NCBI GenBank assembly: GCA_016927095.1
Contig: JAFGNI010000044.1
Coordinates: 1 to 28,156 of the forward strand
Length of the DNA: 28,156 nt
Direction of reading: 5' to 3'
From: Anaerolineae bacterium
GTDB taxonomy: Bacteria; Chloroflexota; Anaerolineae; B4-G1; SLSP01
In this document: piece by piece, positions 1 through 8,157 of the stretch
How the letters are laid out: the number at the start of each line of letters is the position of its first letter
Position numbering within the stretch: position 1 is the stretch's first letter
Notes under the pieces: model-generated
The model's database searches: none
What the model was told of the DNA's origin: nothing
What the model saw: only the letters and a program-made list of their open reading frames with translations
Made by a program: the position numbers and the translations under genes

Positions 1-969
1 CGTGAGATCAAGACCTTTTTCCAGACCAATCTGGCCTTTGAGCTCAACCTGATCCGCGTGACGGCGCCGCTTTTCGTGCAGACGGGGACGGGCATCAATG
101 ACGACCTCAATGGTGTCGAGCGCCCTGTGCGCTTTCCCGTGAAGGCATTGGAGGAGGCGCGCGTCGAGATCGTCCATTCGCTAGCCAAGTGGAAGCGACT
201 GCGGTTGGCAGATCTTGGGTTGCGGCCCGGTGAGGGGCTCTACACAGACATGAACGCGATCCGTGCCGATGAGGAGCTGGACAATCTCCACTCACTGTAC
301 GTCGACCAGTGGGACTGGGAGCGCGTGCTCCGGCAAGAGGATCGCGACCTTGACTATCTGAAGGCGACGGTGCGTACCATCTACGGTGTGATTCAGCGGA
401 CGGAGAAGTACATCGCCCACCACTACGAGGGGATTGAGGCTTTCCTGCCCGACGAGATCACTTTCATCCACAGCGAGGATCTCCAGGCTGCCTATCCAGA
501 CCTGGCTCCCAAGGAGCGGGAGCTAGCCGCCTGCCGCGAGCATAGGGCCGTCTTCGTGATCGGGATCGGGGCCCGGTTAGCCGATGGGCGGGCGCACGAC
601 GGTCGTGCGCCGGATTACGACGATTGGTCCACGCCCACGCTCAACGGCTACCAGGGGCTCAACGGCGACATCCTGGTCCACTACCCGCTGCTCGATTGTG
701 CCTACGAGCTCTCCTCGATGGGGATCCGGGTAGATCCGGCGGCGCTCCGCAATCAGCTGGCGCTGACCGGCAACGAGGCCCGCGAATCGCTCTACTTCCA
801 TCGCCGCCTGCTGTCCGGCGACTTGCCGCTCTCCGTCGGCGGTGGTATCGGCCAGTCGCGTCTCTGCATGTTCTACCTGCGCAAGGCGCACATCGGCGAG
901 ATCCAGGCCAGCCTCTGGCCCCCCGAGATGATCGAGACCTGCCACGACAACAGAATCTTCCTGCTCTAA
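1..969 (+). CDS. asnA: Aspartate--ammonia ligase AsnA (5'-truncated)
   Basis: Makes asparagine from aspartate, ammonia and ATP in the cytoplasm. The reading frame is open from the first base of the window, so the gene begins upstream; 322 codons are visible and roughly the first 15-20 residues are missing if it has the usual ~330-aa length. The internal GTG at 58 is not the start, because the upstream codons continue the family's N-terminal region. Family landmarks are strong: the VHSLAKWKR segment, GEGLYTDMNA, YVDQWDWE, RAPDYDDWSTP, the GLNGDILV stretch, ELSSMGIRVD and GGGIGQSR, which belong to the class-II-synthetase-like AsnA fold. It converges on ftsH with a hairpin between them. The identification rests on recalled similarity to E. 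coli AsnA and is secure. Confidence 0.96.
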   Translation, partial: REIKTFFQTNLAFELNLIRVTAPLFVQTGTGINDDLNGVERPVRFPVKALEEARVEIVHSLAKWKRLRLADLGLRPGEGLYTDMNAIRADEELDNLHSLYVDQWDWERVLRQEDRDLDYLKATVRTIYGVIQRTEKYIAHHYEGIEAFLPDEITFIHSEDLQAAYPDLAPKERELAACREHRAVFVIGIGARLADGRAHDGRAPDYDDWSTPTLNGYQGLNGDILVHYPLLDCAYELSSMGIRVDPAALRNQLALTGNEARESLYFHRRLLSGDLPLSVGGGIGQSRLCMFYLRKAHIGEIQASLWPPEMIETCHDNRIFLL

Positions 970-976
970 ACGCCAC

Positions 977-1011
977 GGGGCTCACAGCCCCCTTCGGGCG
1001 CTGTGAGCCCC
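977..1011. terminator. Hairpin terminator between asnA and ftsH
   Basis: A perfect 12-bp inverted repeat (977-988 pairing with 1000-1011) with an 11-nt loop lies 8 bases after the asnA stop and 44 bases past the ftsH stop. The genes converge, so it could serve both. On the minus strand it is followed by a short GTTT after six bases; on the plus strand there is no clear T-tract. It is therefore a strong hairpin but an imperfect intrinsic terminator. Confidence 0.6.
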
Positions 1012-1054
1012 ATTGACTGACTCCAGACTTGTGATCTGAGATCTGCCGATTCGC

Positions 1055-2881
1055 CTATTCCCCGTCCCGCGGCCCCGCAATCCGGGCAATCTCTTCGCCG
1101 TTGATGACCTCTTGCTTCTGCAGCACCTCAGCGACTTCGTGAAGCGCATCTAGGTTCGTCTGCAGGATCTCCACCGCGCGAGCCTCCGCGCCCTCGACGA
1201 TGCGGCGCGTCTCCTGATCGATCAGTTTGGCCGTGTCGGGGCTGATGTCCTGCCGTAGACCTTCGACCTGACCCAGGTAACCGTATCCTTCGGGATTCGC
1301 ATAGCGCACAGGTCCCAAGGCCTCGGTCATCCCGAACTCCGTGACCATCCGTCGGGCGATACCGGTCGCCCGCTCCAGGTCGTTCGCGGCACCGGTTGAC
1401 GTGTCGTTGAAGACGACCAATTCCGCCGCGCGTCCCCCGAGCATCACGGCTAGCCGCTCCTCGAGCTGCTGTTTGCTCAAGAGATAGGTGTCCTCGTCGG
1501 GCATCTGCAGGGTGTAACCCAACGCGCCCTTGGCCGTAGGGACGATGCTGACCTTGTGGACCGGATCTGTGTCAGGCTGCATGTAGGCAACCAGGGCGTG
1601 GCCCCCCTCGTGATAGGCGACCCGGCGCTTGATCTCGGGCTTGAGCCGCATCTTCCGCTGCAAACCGGCGACCACGCGCTCGATCGCTAGATCAAGATCG
1701 TCCATTGTGACGGCGGCGTGGTCATTGCGCACGGCCAGCAGTGCGGCCTCGTTGACGATGTTGGCCAGATCGGCCCCGGAGAAGCCTGCCGTGATCTGCG
1801 CGATGCGGTCCAGATCGACGTCGTCGTCCAGCTTGACGTTCTGTGTGTGAATCTTGAGGATCTCGCGTCGACCGGCTTCTGTCGGCAGCCCGACCTGGAT
1901 CTGGCGGTCGAAGCGCCCGGGCCGCAGCAGGGCTTTGTCCAGCACCTCGGGACGGTTGGTGGCTGCCATGATGACCACGCCTTGGTTGGGCTCGAACCCG
2001 TCCATCTCCGAGAGGAGCTGGTTGAGCGTCTGCTCGCGTTCGTCGTTGGTGCCGATAGCGCCGGCACCGGCCCGGGACTGTCCCAGCGCATCGATCTCAT
2101 CGATGAAGACGATACACGGCGCCTTGGCCTTGGCCTGTTCGAAGAGGTCGCGCACGCGCGCGGCGCCCACGCCCACGAACATCTCCACGAAGTCTGAGCC
2201 CCCGATCGAGAAGAAGGGCACATCGGCCTCGCCGGCGGTCGCTTTAGCCAGGAGGGTCTTGCCCGTACCCGGTGGCCCGACCAGCAAGACGCCCTTGGGG
2301 AGTTTGGCGCCCAATCGCGTGAAGCGCGCGGGATCCTTCAGGAACTCGATGATCTCCTTGAGCTCAACGCCGGCTTCTTCGACGCCACCGACGTCCTTGA
2401 ACTTGACGCCGGTCTTCTCCCCCTCAATCTCCTTCGCCCGGCTCTTGCCGATGGACATTACGCCGGCACCGGCCTGTCCCATCCGGCGCAGGCCGAAGTA
2501 CCAGAGCAAGCCCAAGGGCAGCAGCGGGATGATCCAACCTAGAATGGACGGCAGGAGCGCATTAGTCGGTGCCTCTCCTGAGAACTCCACACCGGATGCG
2601 ACGAGCCTGTCGATCAAGTCCGGATCGTCGACGCGCACAACGTTGTAGACGCGCCCCTCTTCCTCCGCGGCACAGCATTCATAGAGGATTCGATCCTGCG
2701 TGAGCTGAACGCTCTGGATGTTGCCTGCGTCGAGTTCGCTGATGAACTGGCTATAGGGTACCTCGCTCCACCGGATCACCAGGGGTTGAAAGATCAACGA
2801 TTGAAACAACCACGCTACCAGCAACGCAATGAGCAGGTAGATGGCTGAGAACTGCATTTGCTTTTTCTGTCTTTTGTCCAT
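1055..2881 (-). CDS. ftsH: ATP-dependent zinc metalloprotease FtsH
   Basis: Membrane-anchored AAA+ protease that degrades misfolded membrane proteins and some regulatory cytosolic proteins. The 608-residue product has an N-terminal membrane segment (about 12-33), an extracytoplasmic domain, a second membrane segment (about 108-130), then the AAA module: Walker A GPPGTGKT at 202-209, Walker B IVFIDEID at 257-264, and the second region of homology near 304-324 with the arginine pair in RPGRFDR. The zinc protease domain carries HEGGH at 424-428 and a third ligand Asp near 501. Length and order are normal for the family. The ATG start has GGAGGA six bases upstream. It follows the hydroxylase gene on the same strand but has its own putative -10 box (2937-2942) and direct repeats at 2947-2990. 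An extracytoplasmic ECCAAEEE stretch with adjacent cysteines (69-70) is slightly unusual. Confidence 0.97.
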   Translation of the reverse strand: MDKRQKKQMQFSAIYLLIALLVAWLFQSLIFQPLVIRWSEVPYSQFISELDAGNIQSVQLTQDRILYECCAAEEEGRVYNVVRVDDPDLIDRLVASGVEFSGEAPTNALLPSILGWIIPLLPLGLLWYFGLRRMGQAGAGVMSIGKSRAKEIEGEKTGVKFKDVGGVEEAGVELKEIIEFLKDPARFTRLGAKLPKGVLLVGPPGTGKTLLAKATAGEADVPFFSIGGSDFVEMFVGVGAARVRDLFEQAKAKAPCIVFIDEIDALGQSRAGAGAIGTNDEREQTLNQLLSEMDGFEPNQGVVIMAATNRPEVLDKALLRPGRFDRQIQVGLPTEAGRREILKIHTQNVKLDDDVDLDRIAQITAGFSGADLANIVNEAALLAVRNDHAAVTMDDLDLAIERVVAGLQRKMRLKPEIKRRVAYHEGGHALVAYMQPDTDPVHKVSIVPTAKGALGYTLQMPDEDTYLLSKQQLEERLAVMLGGRAAELVVFNDTSTGAANDLERATGIARRMVTEFGMTEALGPVRYANPEGYGYLGQVEGLRQDISPDTAKLIDQETRRIVEGAEARAVEILQTNLDALHEVAEVLQKQEVINGEEIARIAGPRDGE

Positions 2882-2936
2882 ACGTCCTCCGGCATCCGCC
2901 GATTCTTAGCATGCGCGATAGTCCTGCGCTGGGACC

Positions 2937-2942
2937 AGTATA
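2937..2942 (-). promoter_or_regulatory. Putative -10 box of ftsH
   Basis: Reading the minus strand, TATACT lies 55 bases before the ftsH ATG, giving a leader of about 50 nt. At 16-18 bases upstream there is no good -35 hexamer; that position is filled by the 11-bp direct repeats. This is the layout expected of a promoter that needs an activator, which is an inference. Confidence 0.5.
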
Positions 2943-2946
2943 GCGA

Positions 2947-2990
2947 CAGCGCATTAGCAGCGCATTAGCGAGCGATTAGCAAACAATTAG
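2947..2990 (-). repeat. Four tandem 11-bp repeats upstream of ftsH
   Basis: Four adjacent 11-bp units lie at 2947-2957, 2958-2968, 2969-2979 and 2980-2990. On the plus strand the first two read cagcgcattag exactly; the third and fourth are diverged but keep ATTAG at the end. They occupy roughly -17 to -60 relative to the predicted ftsH start site. The period is close to one helical turn, so all copies face the same side of the DNA, as in a multi-site operator. Confidence 0.7.
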
Positions 2991-2994
2991 ATAC

Positions 2995-3636
2995 TTAGGG
3001 GGCGTCTTGTCCTGGTTCCGTCCCAAAGACATAGTCCCAGAGAGGAGAACTGACGCCAAAGCGCTGGTTGGGCGTCTGCGCATGGTGCAGCATATGGTGA
3101 CGGCGCACCCATTTGAAGTAGCCGTGCTTCATCCGGAAGTGGTGCGTCGCATAATGGGTGATGTCATAGGTAAGGTACCCCAGCGTGAACCCGCCGAAGA
3201 GTGGCGCAACCCAAGCTGGCGCGCGGAAAAGACCTCCGACGATCAGTACAAAGAGCCCGTAGAAGAGCAGTCCCAGGGGGATGCTGACGACAGGCGGCAT
3301 TACCAGCCGAGTCTTGCTGCGGGGCTGGGCATGGTGCACGCCGTGGAAGAGGAAGGAGAGCCGTTCCTGCCACGAGGTGCGTGGTTTGAAGTGAAAGACG
3401 AAGCGATGGAGCGTGTACTCCGCCAGCGTCCAGATGACCAGGCCCAGAAAGGCCCCCAGGACAATGCCTCCCCAACCGATGCCGGGGTCCATCGCCGCGC
3501 GGACGAAAGCATAGCCGGCGATGGGCAGCCAGATCACGACCACCACGGCGGGGTGAATGTGCGTGAAGAACTCCAACACGTCGGATTTGAAGAGCCGGAT
3601 GGGCTTATCATCGCGCGAGATTTCCGTCTGTGCCAT
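2995..3636 (-). CDS. Fatty acid hydroxylase/sterol desaturase family membrane protein
   Basis: A 213-residue integral membrane protein of the fatty acid hydroxylase superfamily, which uses a di-iron centre held by histidine clusters to hydroxylate lipid chains. The clusters are visible in order: HRFVFH, HGVHH, HYATHH and HHMLHH, between hydrophobic segments (about 30-48, 57-75, 112-135, 142-160). The size and the last cluster resemble bacterial homologues of fatty acid 2-hydroxylase (FA2H/Scs7 type without the cytochrome b5 domain). The substrate, perhaps a membrane lipid acyl chain or a long-chain base, is not decided by the sequence. It starts 16 bases after truD on the same strand, so it is probably co-transcribed with truD and the M42 peptidase gene. 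The start ATG is preceded by an AAGGGGG-type ribosome site. Confidence 0.85.
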   Translation of the reverse strand: MAQTEISRDDKPIRLFKSDVLEFFTHIHPAVVVVIWLPIAGYAFVRAAMDPGIGWGGIVLGAFLGLVIWTLAEYTLHRFVFHFKPRTSWQERLSFLFHGVHHAQPRSKTRLVMPPVVSIPLGLLFYGLFVLIVGGLFRAPAWVAPLFGGFTLGYLTYDITHYATHHFRMKHGYFKWVRRHHMLHHAQTPNQRFGVSSPLWDYVFGTEPGQDAP

Positions 3637-3652
3637 CGCTATCCCCCTTTTC

Positions 3653-4717
3653 CTATAGATCCCCCGTCTTCATCAGCTCGCGAAGCAGCAGCGTCGCGAA
3701 TGACCCTTTGGGTGCGAAGAAGCTCACGACGAGACCATCGTCCGTTGCCTCCCACCTAAGCCCCTCGGGGTTGAACCGCAGCGGGCGACGCACGCCCGTT
3801 GCCTTCACCGATCGGAAGTCATCGAGCTTGATGCCTGATGCCGCTAGGACGCGGGCCTCGATCTCGCCGGCCTCGGCCTGAGCTGCCATCATCTTGTAGC
3901 CGTAGATTGGACCGGTGGCGGAGATCTCCCACGCCTTGGCGCGCGGGCCTTCGACCTCGGGATTCTCGACGGTGAAGATCCCACCGGTGTCCTCTTTCTT
4001 GGCGACGTCACCGGCGATGACCGTGTCCAGTGTGCCCGCGCGGATACGAGTGGCGACGACCTGGTTGAAGAGCGCCGATTGCAGCGCGCTCACGAAGAAG
4101 TCGTGCATGCGGCGTTTGGGCGGGTGGACGCCCATAGCCCAGATAGCCTCCACATTGCCGTAAAGGAGATGGTAGCCGACGATCTGGTTGTCGCCGCGAT
4201 TGCCAAACCGTTGCGGGCCGTAGGCGTTAGGGACGCCGCGGCGCGTCAGGGTCTCGAGGATCTCGTCCGCGTGCTGCGCGGCGCCGGGCGCGATATCGCG
4301 AATGCGGATCGTGAACTGGTTGCCCCGCAGATGCCCCGTGCGCAGCTTGTTGCGGTGGCGGGTGACCCACAGGATCCGGGCATTCGCCAACTGCAACTGC
4401 TCAACGTCCTTTTCGGAGACGCCTTGGACGGAGAAGGTCTGCCGGGCCACGGCGTGGGTGTCTTTGAAACCGGCACAGCTCACCGAGCGGGGCCGCAACC
4501 CCAGTTTCTGCGCCGCCTCATCCATGACGTCCATCGTGGCCACACCGCGCTTCTCGACGCGGAAATAGACGTGCTCCCCCTCGCCGCTAGGCTCGTAGGC
4601 CGGGATCTCGTCGACCACGAAGTCCTCGATGTCCGCGCGGATCACGCCGCCGGTGCCGGGGATGCCGGCGGTGAGGTAAGGCACTTCCCAGTTAAGACGT
4701 TCCTCGAGCGTGGACAT
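3653..4717 (-). CDS. truD: tRNA pseudouridine(13) synthase TruD
   Basis: Converts uridine-13 of tRNA(Glu)-type tRNAs to pseudouridine. The protein (354 residues from the chosen start; E. coli TruD has 349) carries the TruD signature CAGFKD, whose aspartate (about residue 86) is the family's catalytic residue, followed by a THAVARQ segment. RGNQFTIRIRD and the NAYGPQRFG block with its conserved asparagine and arginine also fit the family. The ATG at 4717 is chosen because GAGG lies five bases upstream; a GTG at 4723 would add two residues but has no separate ribosome site. The preceding M42 peptidase stop is at 4725-4727, so the genes are almost contiguous and probably translationally coupled. 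Confidence 0.94.
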   Translation of the reverse strand: MSTLEERLNWEVPYLTAGIPGTGGVIRADIEDFVVDEIPAYEPSGEGEHVYFRVEKRGVATMDVMDEAAQKLGLRPRSVSCAGFKDTHAVARQTFSVQGVSEKDVEQLQLANARILWVTRHRNKLRTGHLRGNQFTIRIRDIAPGAAQHADEILETLTRRGVPNAYGPQRFGNRGDNQIVGYHLLYGNVEAIWAMGVHPPKRRMHDFFVSALQSALFNQVVATRIRAGTLDTVIAGDVAKKEDTGGIFTVENPEVEGPRAKAWEISATGPIYGYKMMAAQAEAGEIEARVLAASGIKLDDFRSVKATGVRRPLRFNPEGLRWEATDDGLVVSFFAPKGSFATLLLRELMKTGDL

Positions 4718-4724
4718 CGTCACC

Positions 4725-5768
4725 TCACGTGCTGAGCAGATAGGCCACCAGCAGCTGCGCTGTGGCTTTCAACGAGTCCGTATGCGTGCGCTCGTAGCTG
4801 TGCGAGGCATCGATGCCGGGGCCGATCAGGACAACAGCCAGGTCCGCCCCGGCCCGCCAAGCCGCTTCGCCATCAGAGCCGTAGTAGGGATAGATGTCGG
4901 TGCGGTAGGGGATCTCATTGTCTTCAGCCAAGGCCTCCAAACGCCGGCGCAGCCCAAGATGGTAGGGCCCGCCGGAGTCTTTAGCGCAGACGCCCACCGT
5001 GAACTCATCTGAGTTCTGATCCTCTCCGGCGGCAGCCATATCCACCGTGACCAGCTCCTCCGTGTCTGCCGGGATGCCGGTTGACCCACCGTGACCTACC
5101 TCCTCGTAGTTGGAGATCAGCACGTCGAGCCGATAGCGCGGGGCCAGACCGGCTTGGTGGAGGGCCAAGAGGGCGCCGTAGATGGTCGCCACCCCGGCTT
5201 TGTCGTCCAGGTAGCGCGACCGCACAAAACCGTCCGTCACCTCCACCCGTGGATCGAGGTAGACGTAATCCCCCACGTTGATCCCCAGCGCCTTGGTCGT
5301 GTTCTTGCTGCCGGTGCGGGCATCGAGCCGGACCTCGTAGTTCTCGGGATCGCGCTTCAGGTCGTGGGCATCAGAGCCATAGATATGTGTCGATGCCTTG
5401 ACCGGCAGGATGCTGCCGCGAACGGTCGCGCCGCTGCGCGTCATCACGGTGCACCCTTCCGTTTCGATGGATTGCCAGTAGTAGCCGCCGATGGGCGTCA
5501 GCATCAGACGTCCGTTGGCCTTGATGGTACGGACCATCGCCCCCAGCGTGTCGACGTGGGCTGTAAGCGCCCGCGGATGCAGTGTGTCGCCCGGCCAAGT
5601 CAGGACCAGACCGCCCTTGCGCGTGCGGGACGTGGTGAGCGGCAGCTCGGATACGGCATTCAGAACATAGGCCATCGCCCGTTCGGCATCGCCTGTCGGA
5701 CTCGGAACATTCAACAAGCCGACCAAGAAGTCGACCATTGCGTCAAGAGGGATCTCGGGGTGGGTCAT
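4725..5768 (-). CDS. M42 family metallopeptidase (aminopeptidase/endoglucanase-like)
   Basis: A 347-residue cytosolic peptidase of family M42, whose members form large tetrahedral dodecamers and remove N-terminal residues from peptides. Likely dinuclear-metal ligands are H71 in AHVDTLG (with D73 nearby as in the MH clan), the bridging D188/D189 of YLDDKAG, the catalytic pair E222-E223 in NYEEVGHGG, D243 in TVDMA, and a C-terminal histidine (H323 in the ASHSYERTH segment). The open frame extends 55 codons further upstream, but the ATG at 5768 has AGGAGA five bases before it and begins the family's N-terminus, while the extension runs through the promoter. The first gene of a likely peptidase-truD-hydroxylase unit. 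Substrate specificity within M42 cannot be assigned. Confidence 0.92.
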   Translation of the reverse strand: MTHPEIPLDAMVDFLVGLLNVPSPTGDAERAMAYVLNAVSELPLTTSRTRKGGLVLTWPGDTLHPRALTAHVDTLGAMVRTIKANGRLMLTPIGGYYWQSIETEGCTVMTRSGATVRGSILPVKASTHIYGSDAHDLKRDPENYEVRLDARTGSKNTTKALGINVGDYVYLDPRVEVTDGFVRSRYLDDKAGVATIYGALLALHQAGLAPRYRLDVLISNYEEVGHGGSTGIPADTEELVTVDMAAAGEDQNSDEFTVGVCAKDSGGPYHLGLRRRLEALAEDNEIPYRTDIYPYYGSDGEAAWRAGADLAVVLIGPGIDASHSYERTHTDSLKATAQLLVAYLLST

Positions 5769-5801
5769 GGGTATCTCCTGAACAGGGTTGATCTGAGCGT
5801 G

Positions 5802-5829
5802 AGTATAGTGTGCCACTTGGTTCTGGCAA
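5802..5829 (-). promoter_or_regulatory. Promoter of the M42-truD-hydroxylase unit
   Basis: On the minus strand TTGCCA (5829-5824), a 16-base spacer and TATACT (5807-5802) form a good housekeeping-type promoter 33 bases before the peptidase ATG. The same style of promoter recurs elsewhere in this window, which supports the call. Confidence 0.7.
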
Positions 5830-5854
5830 GGCAGGAACAGAGCCATCGCAAGCG

Positions 5855-6123
5855 GCGCCCAAGGGCCTTCTGCGGGCCTTGGGCGCTGCCGTGTCGGGCC
5901 ACCTCTGTCCAACGCTATGTAGGGCTCTCGCATTTGGCCAGCTTACATTATGCCGTAGACGGGCTGCTATGTAAGCCGGGTAGCCGACCCGGCCCGGCGG
6001 CGCAGCCGCCGTTGCGCGAGGCCCGCGCGAGGGGGTCATCACGCTTGGGCATGCCGCCACGACGACGATCCAGCGCCGCGGGCTGGCTACTTGGGCCAGG
6101 GGCAGCGGGCCGGCAGACCGGCC
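5855..6123. repeat. Cluster of hairpin repeats in the divergent spacer
   Basis: The 466-base gap between the peptidase and methyltransferase starts holds no convincing gene. It contains successive inverted repeats: a 10-bp stem at 5855-5864/5877-5886; 8-bp arms at 5941-5948/5969-5976; a 7-bp stem at 5975-5981/5987-5993; a 7-bp stem at 5995-6001/6005-6011; and a 6-bp stem at 6108-6113/6118-6123. Near 6130-6143 the minus strand reads TTGTAGGGCGG, matching a motif at 27938-27946. The genes diverge here, so these are not ordinary terminators and look like dispersed REP-like elements. Confidence 0.6.
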
Positions 6124-6198
6124 TTAGCTAGCCGCCCTACAAGGTAGCGATGCGGGGGGCCCAACTGCGATTGCCCTAGCCTGTTATGGCCCCGGCGC

Positions 6199-6226
6199 TT
6201 GTCATCCCCTCCGTTCGTGTTACAAA
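6199..6226 (+). promoter_or_regulatory. Possible promoter very close to the methyltransferase start
   Basis: TTGTCA (6199-6204), a 16-base spacer and TACAAA (6221-6226) resemble a promoter whose start site would fall at or next to the ATG at 6235. If real, the mRNA would be leaderless or nearly so, which agrees with the weak ribosome site here. The -10 match is poor and this call is tentative. Confidence 0.25.
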
Positions 6227-6234
6227 GAAGCGGT

Positions 6235-7077
6235 ATGCCAGACCCAACCCATGATTACTTGCCCTTGCTTCTGAACCAGTATTGGTTCGCGCCTCCCGTC
6301 GGGCTGTGGCGTGCCATTGAACTCCGTATCCTGGCAACGGAGTCTTTTGCGCGCCCGGTGCTGGATCTGGGGTGTGGCGACGGCCTGATTACCCAGGTGC
6401 TCTTCGAAGGAGAGCCCCCAATCGAGATGGGGTTCGACCCCTGGCTCAGCCAGGTGCGCAAGGCGCCCGCGACGGGGGCCTACAATGCCGTCCAGCAGGC
6501 CCAGGGGGCCGCGATGCCTTACCGGGACAGCTATTTCGGCACCGTGCTCAGCAACTCGGTGGTCGAGCATATTCCGGATCTCGAACCCGTGCTCCTTGAG
6601 GCGGCGCGCGTCCTGCGGCCTGAAGGGCGCCTCATCCTCACCGTGCCCAGCGACGCCTTCCGGCGGCTACTGGCGGGCTACCGTGACCGCGTTGCAGTGG
6701 CCGACCTTGAGGGTGCTGAAGCCTATGCGTCTGAGATCGACGCGTGGTTGGAGCACCATCGTTACCCGTCGCCGGAAGCATGGAAGATGATGTTGGCCTC
6801 CGCGGGGTTGGCGTTGGTCCGTGCGCGCTACTATGTGGTGCCGCAGGCGGTCGCGGTCTGGGATCGGGCCAATACAGCCTTCGGGGTGCGCGAGACAGGG
6901 CGCCCGGCACTGTTTCGCTGGGCAGCGTCGCCCCGGCTGCGCCGCCTAGGGTACCAGCGATGGATCAGGCAGTGGGTCGTACGCCGTTTGAGCCGGCGCT
7001 GGCGCGGCGTCTATGAGATGGACGTCCCCGAGGGCGGGGTCGGTGGCGGTCTGCTTGTCGTGGGGGAGAAGCCATAG
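6235..7077 (+). CDS. Class I SAM-dependent methyltransferase
   Basis: A 280-residue Rossmann-fold methyltransferase. Motif I is VLDLGCGDG (about 42-50), and the later SVVEHIPDLEPVLLEAARVLRPEGRL region is the typical motif IV-VI stretch of the methyltransf_11 type. The C-terminal ~90 residues are arginine-rich and end in a short beta-like tail; they may bind a membrane or a substrate. The substrate is not identifiable. The first ATG with family-like sequence is at 6235; a TTG at 6199 would add 12 residues but overlaps a possible -35 box. The following FemAB gene begins two bases after the stop, then rmlC follows, so a role in modifying a cell-surface glycan or its lipid carrier is a reasonable inference from context. 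Confidence 0.85.
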   Translation: MPDPTHDYLPLLLNQYWFAPPVGLWRAIELRILATESFARPVLDLGCGDGLITQVLFEGEPPIEMGFDPWLSQVRKAPATGAYNAVQQAQGAAMPYRDSYFGTVLSNSVVEHIPDLEPVLLEAARVLRPEGRLILTVPSDAFRRLLAGYRDRVAVADLEGAEAYASEIDAWLEHHRYPSPEAWKMMLASAGLALVRARYYVVPQAVAVWDRANTAFGVRETGRPALFRWAASPRLRRLGYQRWIRQWVVRRLSRRWRGVYEMDVPEGGVGGGLLVVGEKP

Positions 7078-7078
7078 C

Positions 7079-8146
7079 ATGACGTCAGACCGTGGTCCCA
7101 GCCGCCGTGAGCCGGGCCGCCGGCGTGCGGCTGCCTCTCGAAGATGGCCCGCCTGGAACCGCTTCGTGGCGGCGCACGATGCCGGCAATCTCCTCCAGAC
7201 GTCGCAATGGGGCGCCCTGAAGTCCGAGTTCGGCTGGGATTGGGACCTGGTCACGGTCGAGGATGGCGACACGCTGCGAGCCGGGGCCGTGGTGCTCTAT
7301 CGCCCGTTGCCGTTGCGTTTGGGAACGCTGGCCTATGTGCCTCGTGGGCCGCTGGTCGATTGGCATGACCGCGATCTCGTGAAGAGGCTCTTCGACCGGC
7401 TCCATCAGGTGGTACGGCGTCGTCGTGCCTGGGCCTGTTGGGTGGAGCCTGAGGCCCTGGATGGCACCGAGGCCGCGACGGCGCTGGCGGAGGTTGGCTA
7501 CCGCGCTGCCACGCGCACGATCCAGCCGCGCAGCACGATTGTGGTTGATCTGACGCCGTCCGAGGATGATATCCTGATGGCGATGAAGTCCAAGACGCGC
7601 TACAACATCCGCCTGGCAGAACGCAAGGATGTGACGGTACGCCGCGGTTCCGTTGCTGATGCTGATGTCTTCTACGACCTGATGGTTGAGACGGGCGAGC
7701 GCAATGAGTTCGGCGTCCATAGCGGGGACTACTATCGCCGGGCCCTGGAGCTCTTTGGCCCCGAGGACCAGGTCGCGCTCTTCTTGGCCCAGTACGAGGG
7801 TGAACCGCTGGCAGGATTGCTCGCCTTTTCAGTGGGCAAGAAAGCCTGGTACATTGCAGGCGCCTCTTCGGACCGCCATCGCAACCGCATGCCGGCCTAC
7901 GCGATCCAGTGGGCGGCGATGCAATGGGCCAAGGCCCGGGGCTGTGAGACCTATGATCTCTGGGGTATTCCCGATGCCGACGAATCGACGCTGGAGGACG
8001 AGTTCACTGAGCGCAATGACGGTCTCTGGGGCGTCTACCGCTTCAAGCGCGGTTTTGGCGGTGAAGTAGTCCGCTACATCGGCCTGTGGGAGCGACCGCT
8101 CCACCCGCTCTACCCGCTGGCTTCGCGGCTCTACGAGTCTCGCTAG
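7079..8146 (+). CDS. FemAB-type peptidoglycan bridge aminoacyltransferase
   Basis: A 355-residue protein of the FemA/FemX/FemB family, which transfers amino acids from aminoacyl-tRNA to the lipid-linked peptidoglycan precursor at the inner face of the membrane. It has the paired GNAT-like layout: the N-terminal half contains LLQTSQWGALKSEFGW, typical of the family; the middle has the diagnostic STIVVDLTPSEDDILMAMK and KTRYNIRLAERK blocks; the second half has GEPLAGLLAFSVGKKAWYIAGASS and the YDLWGIPD/ GVYRFKRGFGGE C-terminal signature. The ATG at 7079 lies just after the methyltransferase stop, with GGGGGAGAAG upstream; an earlier in-frame start at 7013 would overlap the upstream gene. No coiled-coil tRNA-synthetase-like arm is evident. 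The amino acid added cannot be predicted, and some family members act on other carriers. Confidence 0.88.
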   Translation: MTSDRGPSRREPGRRRAAASRRWPAWNRFVAAHDAGNLLQTSQWGALKSEFGWDWDLVTVEDGDTLRAGAVVLYRPLPLRLGTLAYVPRGPLVDWHDRDLVKRLFDRLHQVVRRRRAWACWVEPEALDGTEAATALAEVGYRAATRTIQPRSTIVVDLTPSEDDILMAMKSKTRYNIRLAERKDVTVRRGSVADADVFYDLMVETGERNEFGVHSGDYYRRALELFGPEDQVALFLAQYEGEPLAGLLAFSVGKKAWYIAGASSDRHRNRMPAYAIQWAAMQWAKARGCETYDLWGIPDADESTLEDEFTERNDGLWGVYRFKRGFGGEVVRYIGLWERPLHPLYPLASRLYESR

Positions 8147-8157
8147 GGAGCACTGCA

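Noticed and set aside
4718..4723. GTG at 4723 as the truD start
   Set aside because: It lies directly after the preceding stop without its own ribosome site, whereas the ATG at 4717 has GAGG five bases upstream.
5091..6131. Plus-strand open frame across the M42 gene and the spacer
   Set aside because: Antisense to a well-identified gene and its promoter; no ribosome site or family similarity.
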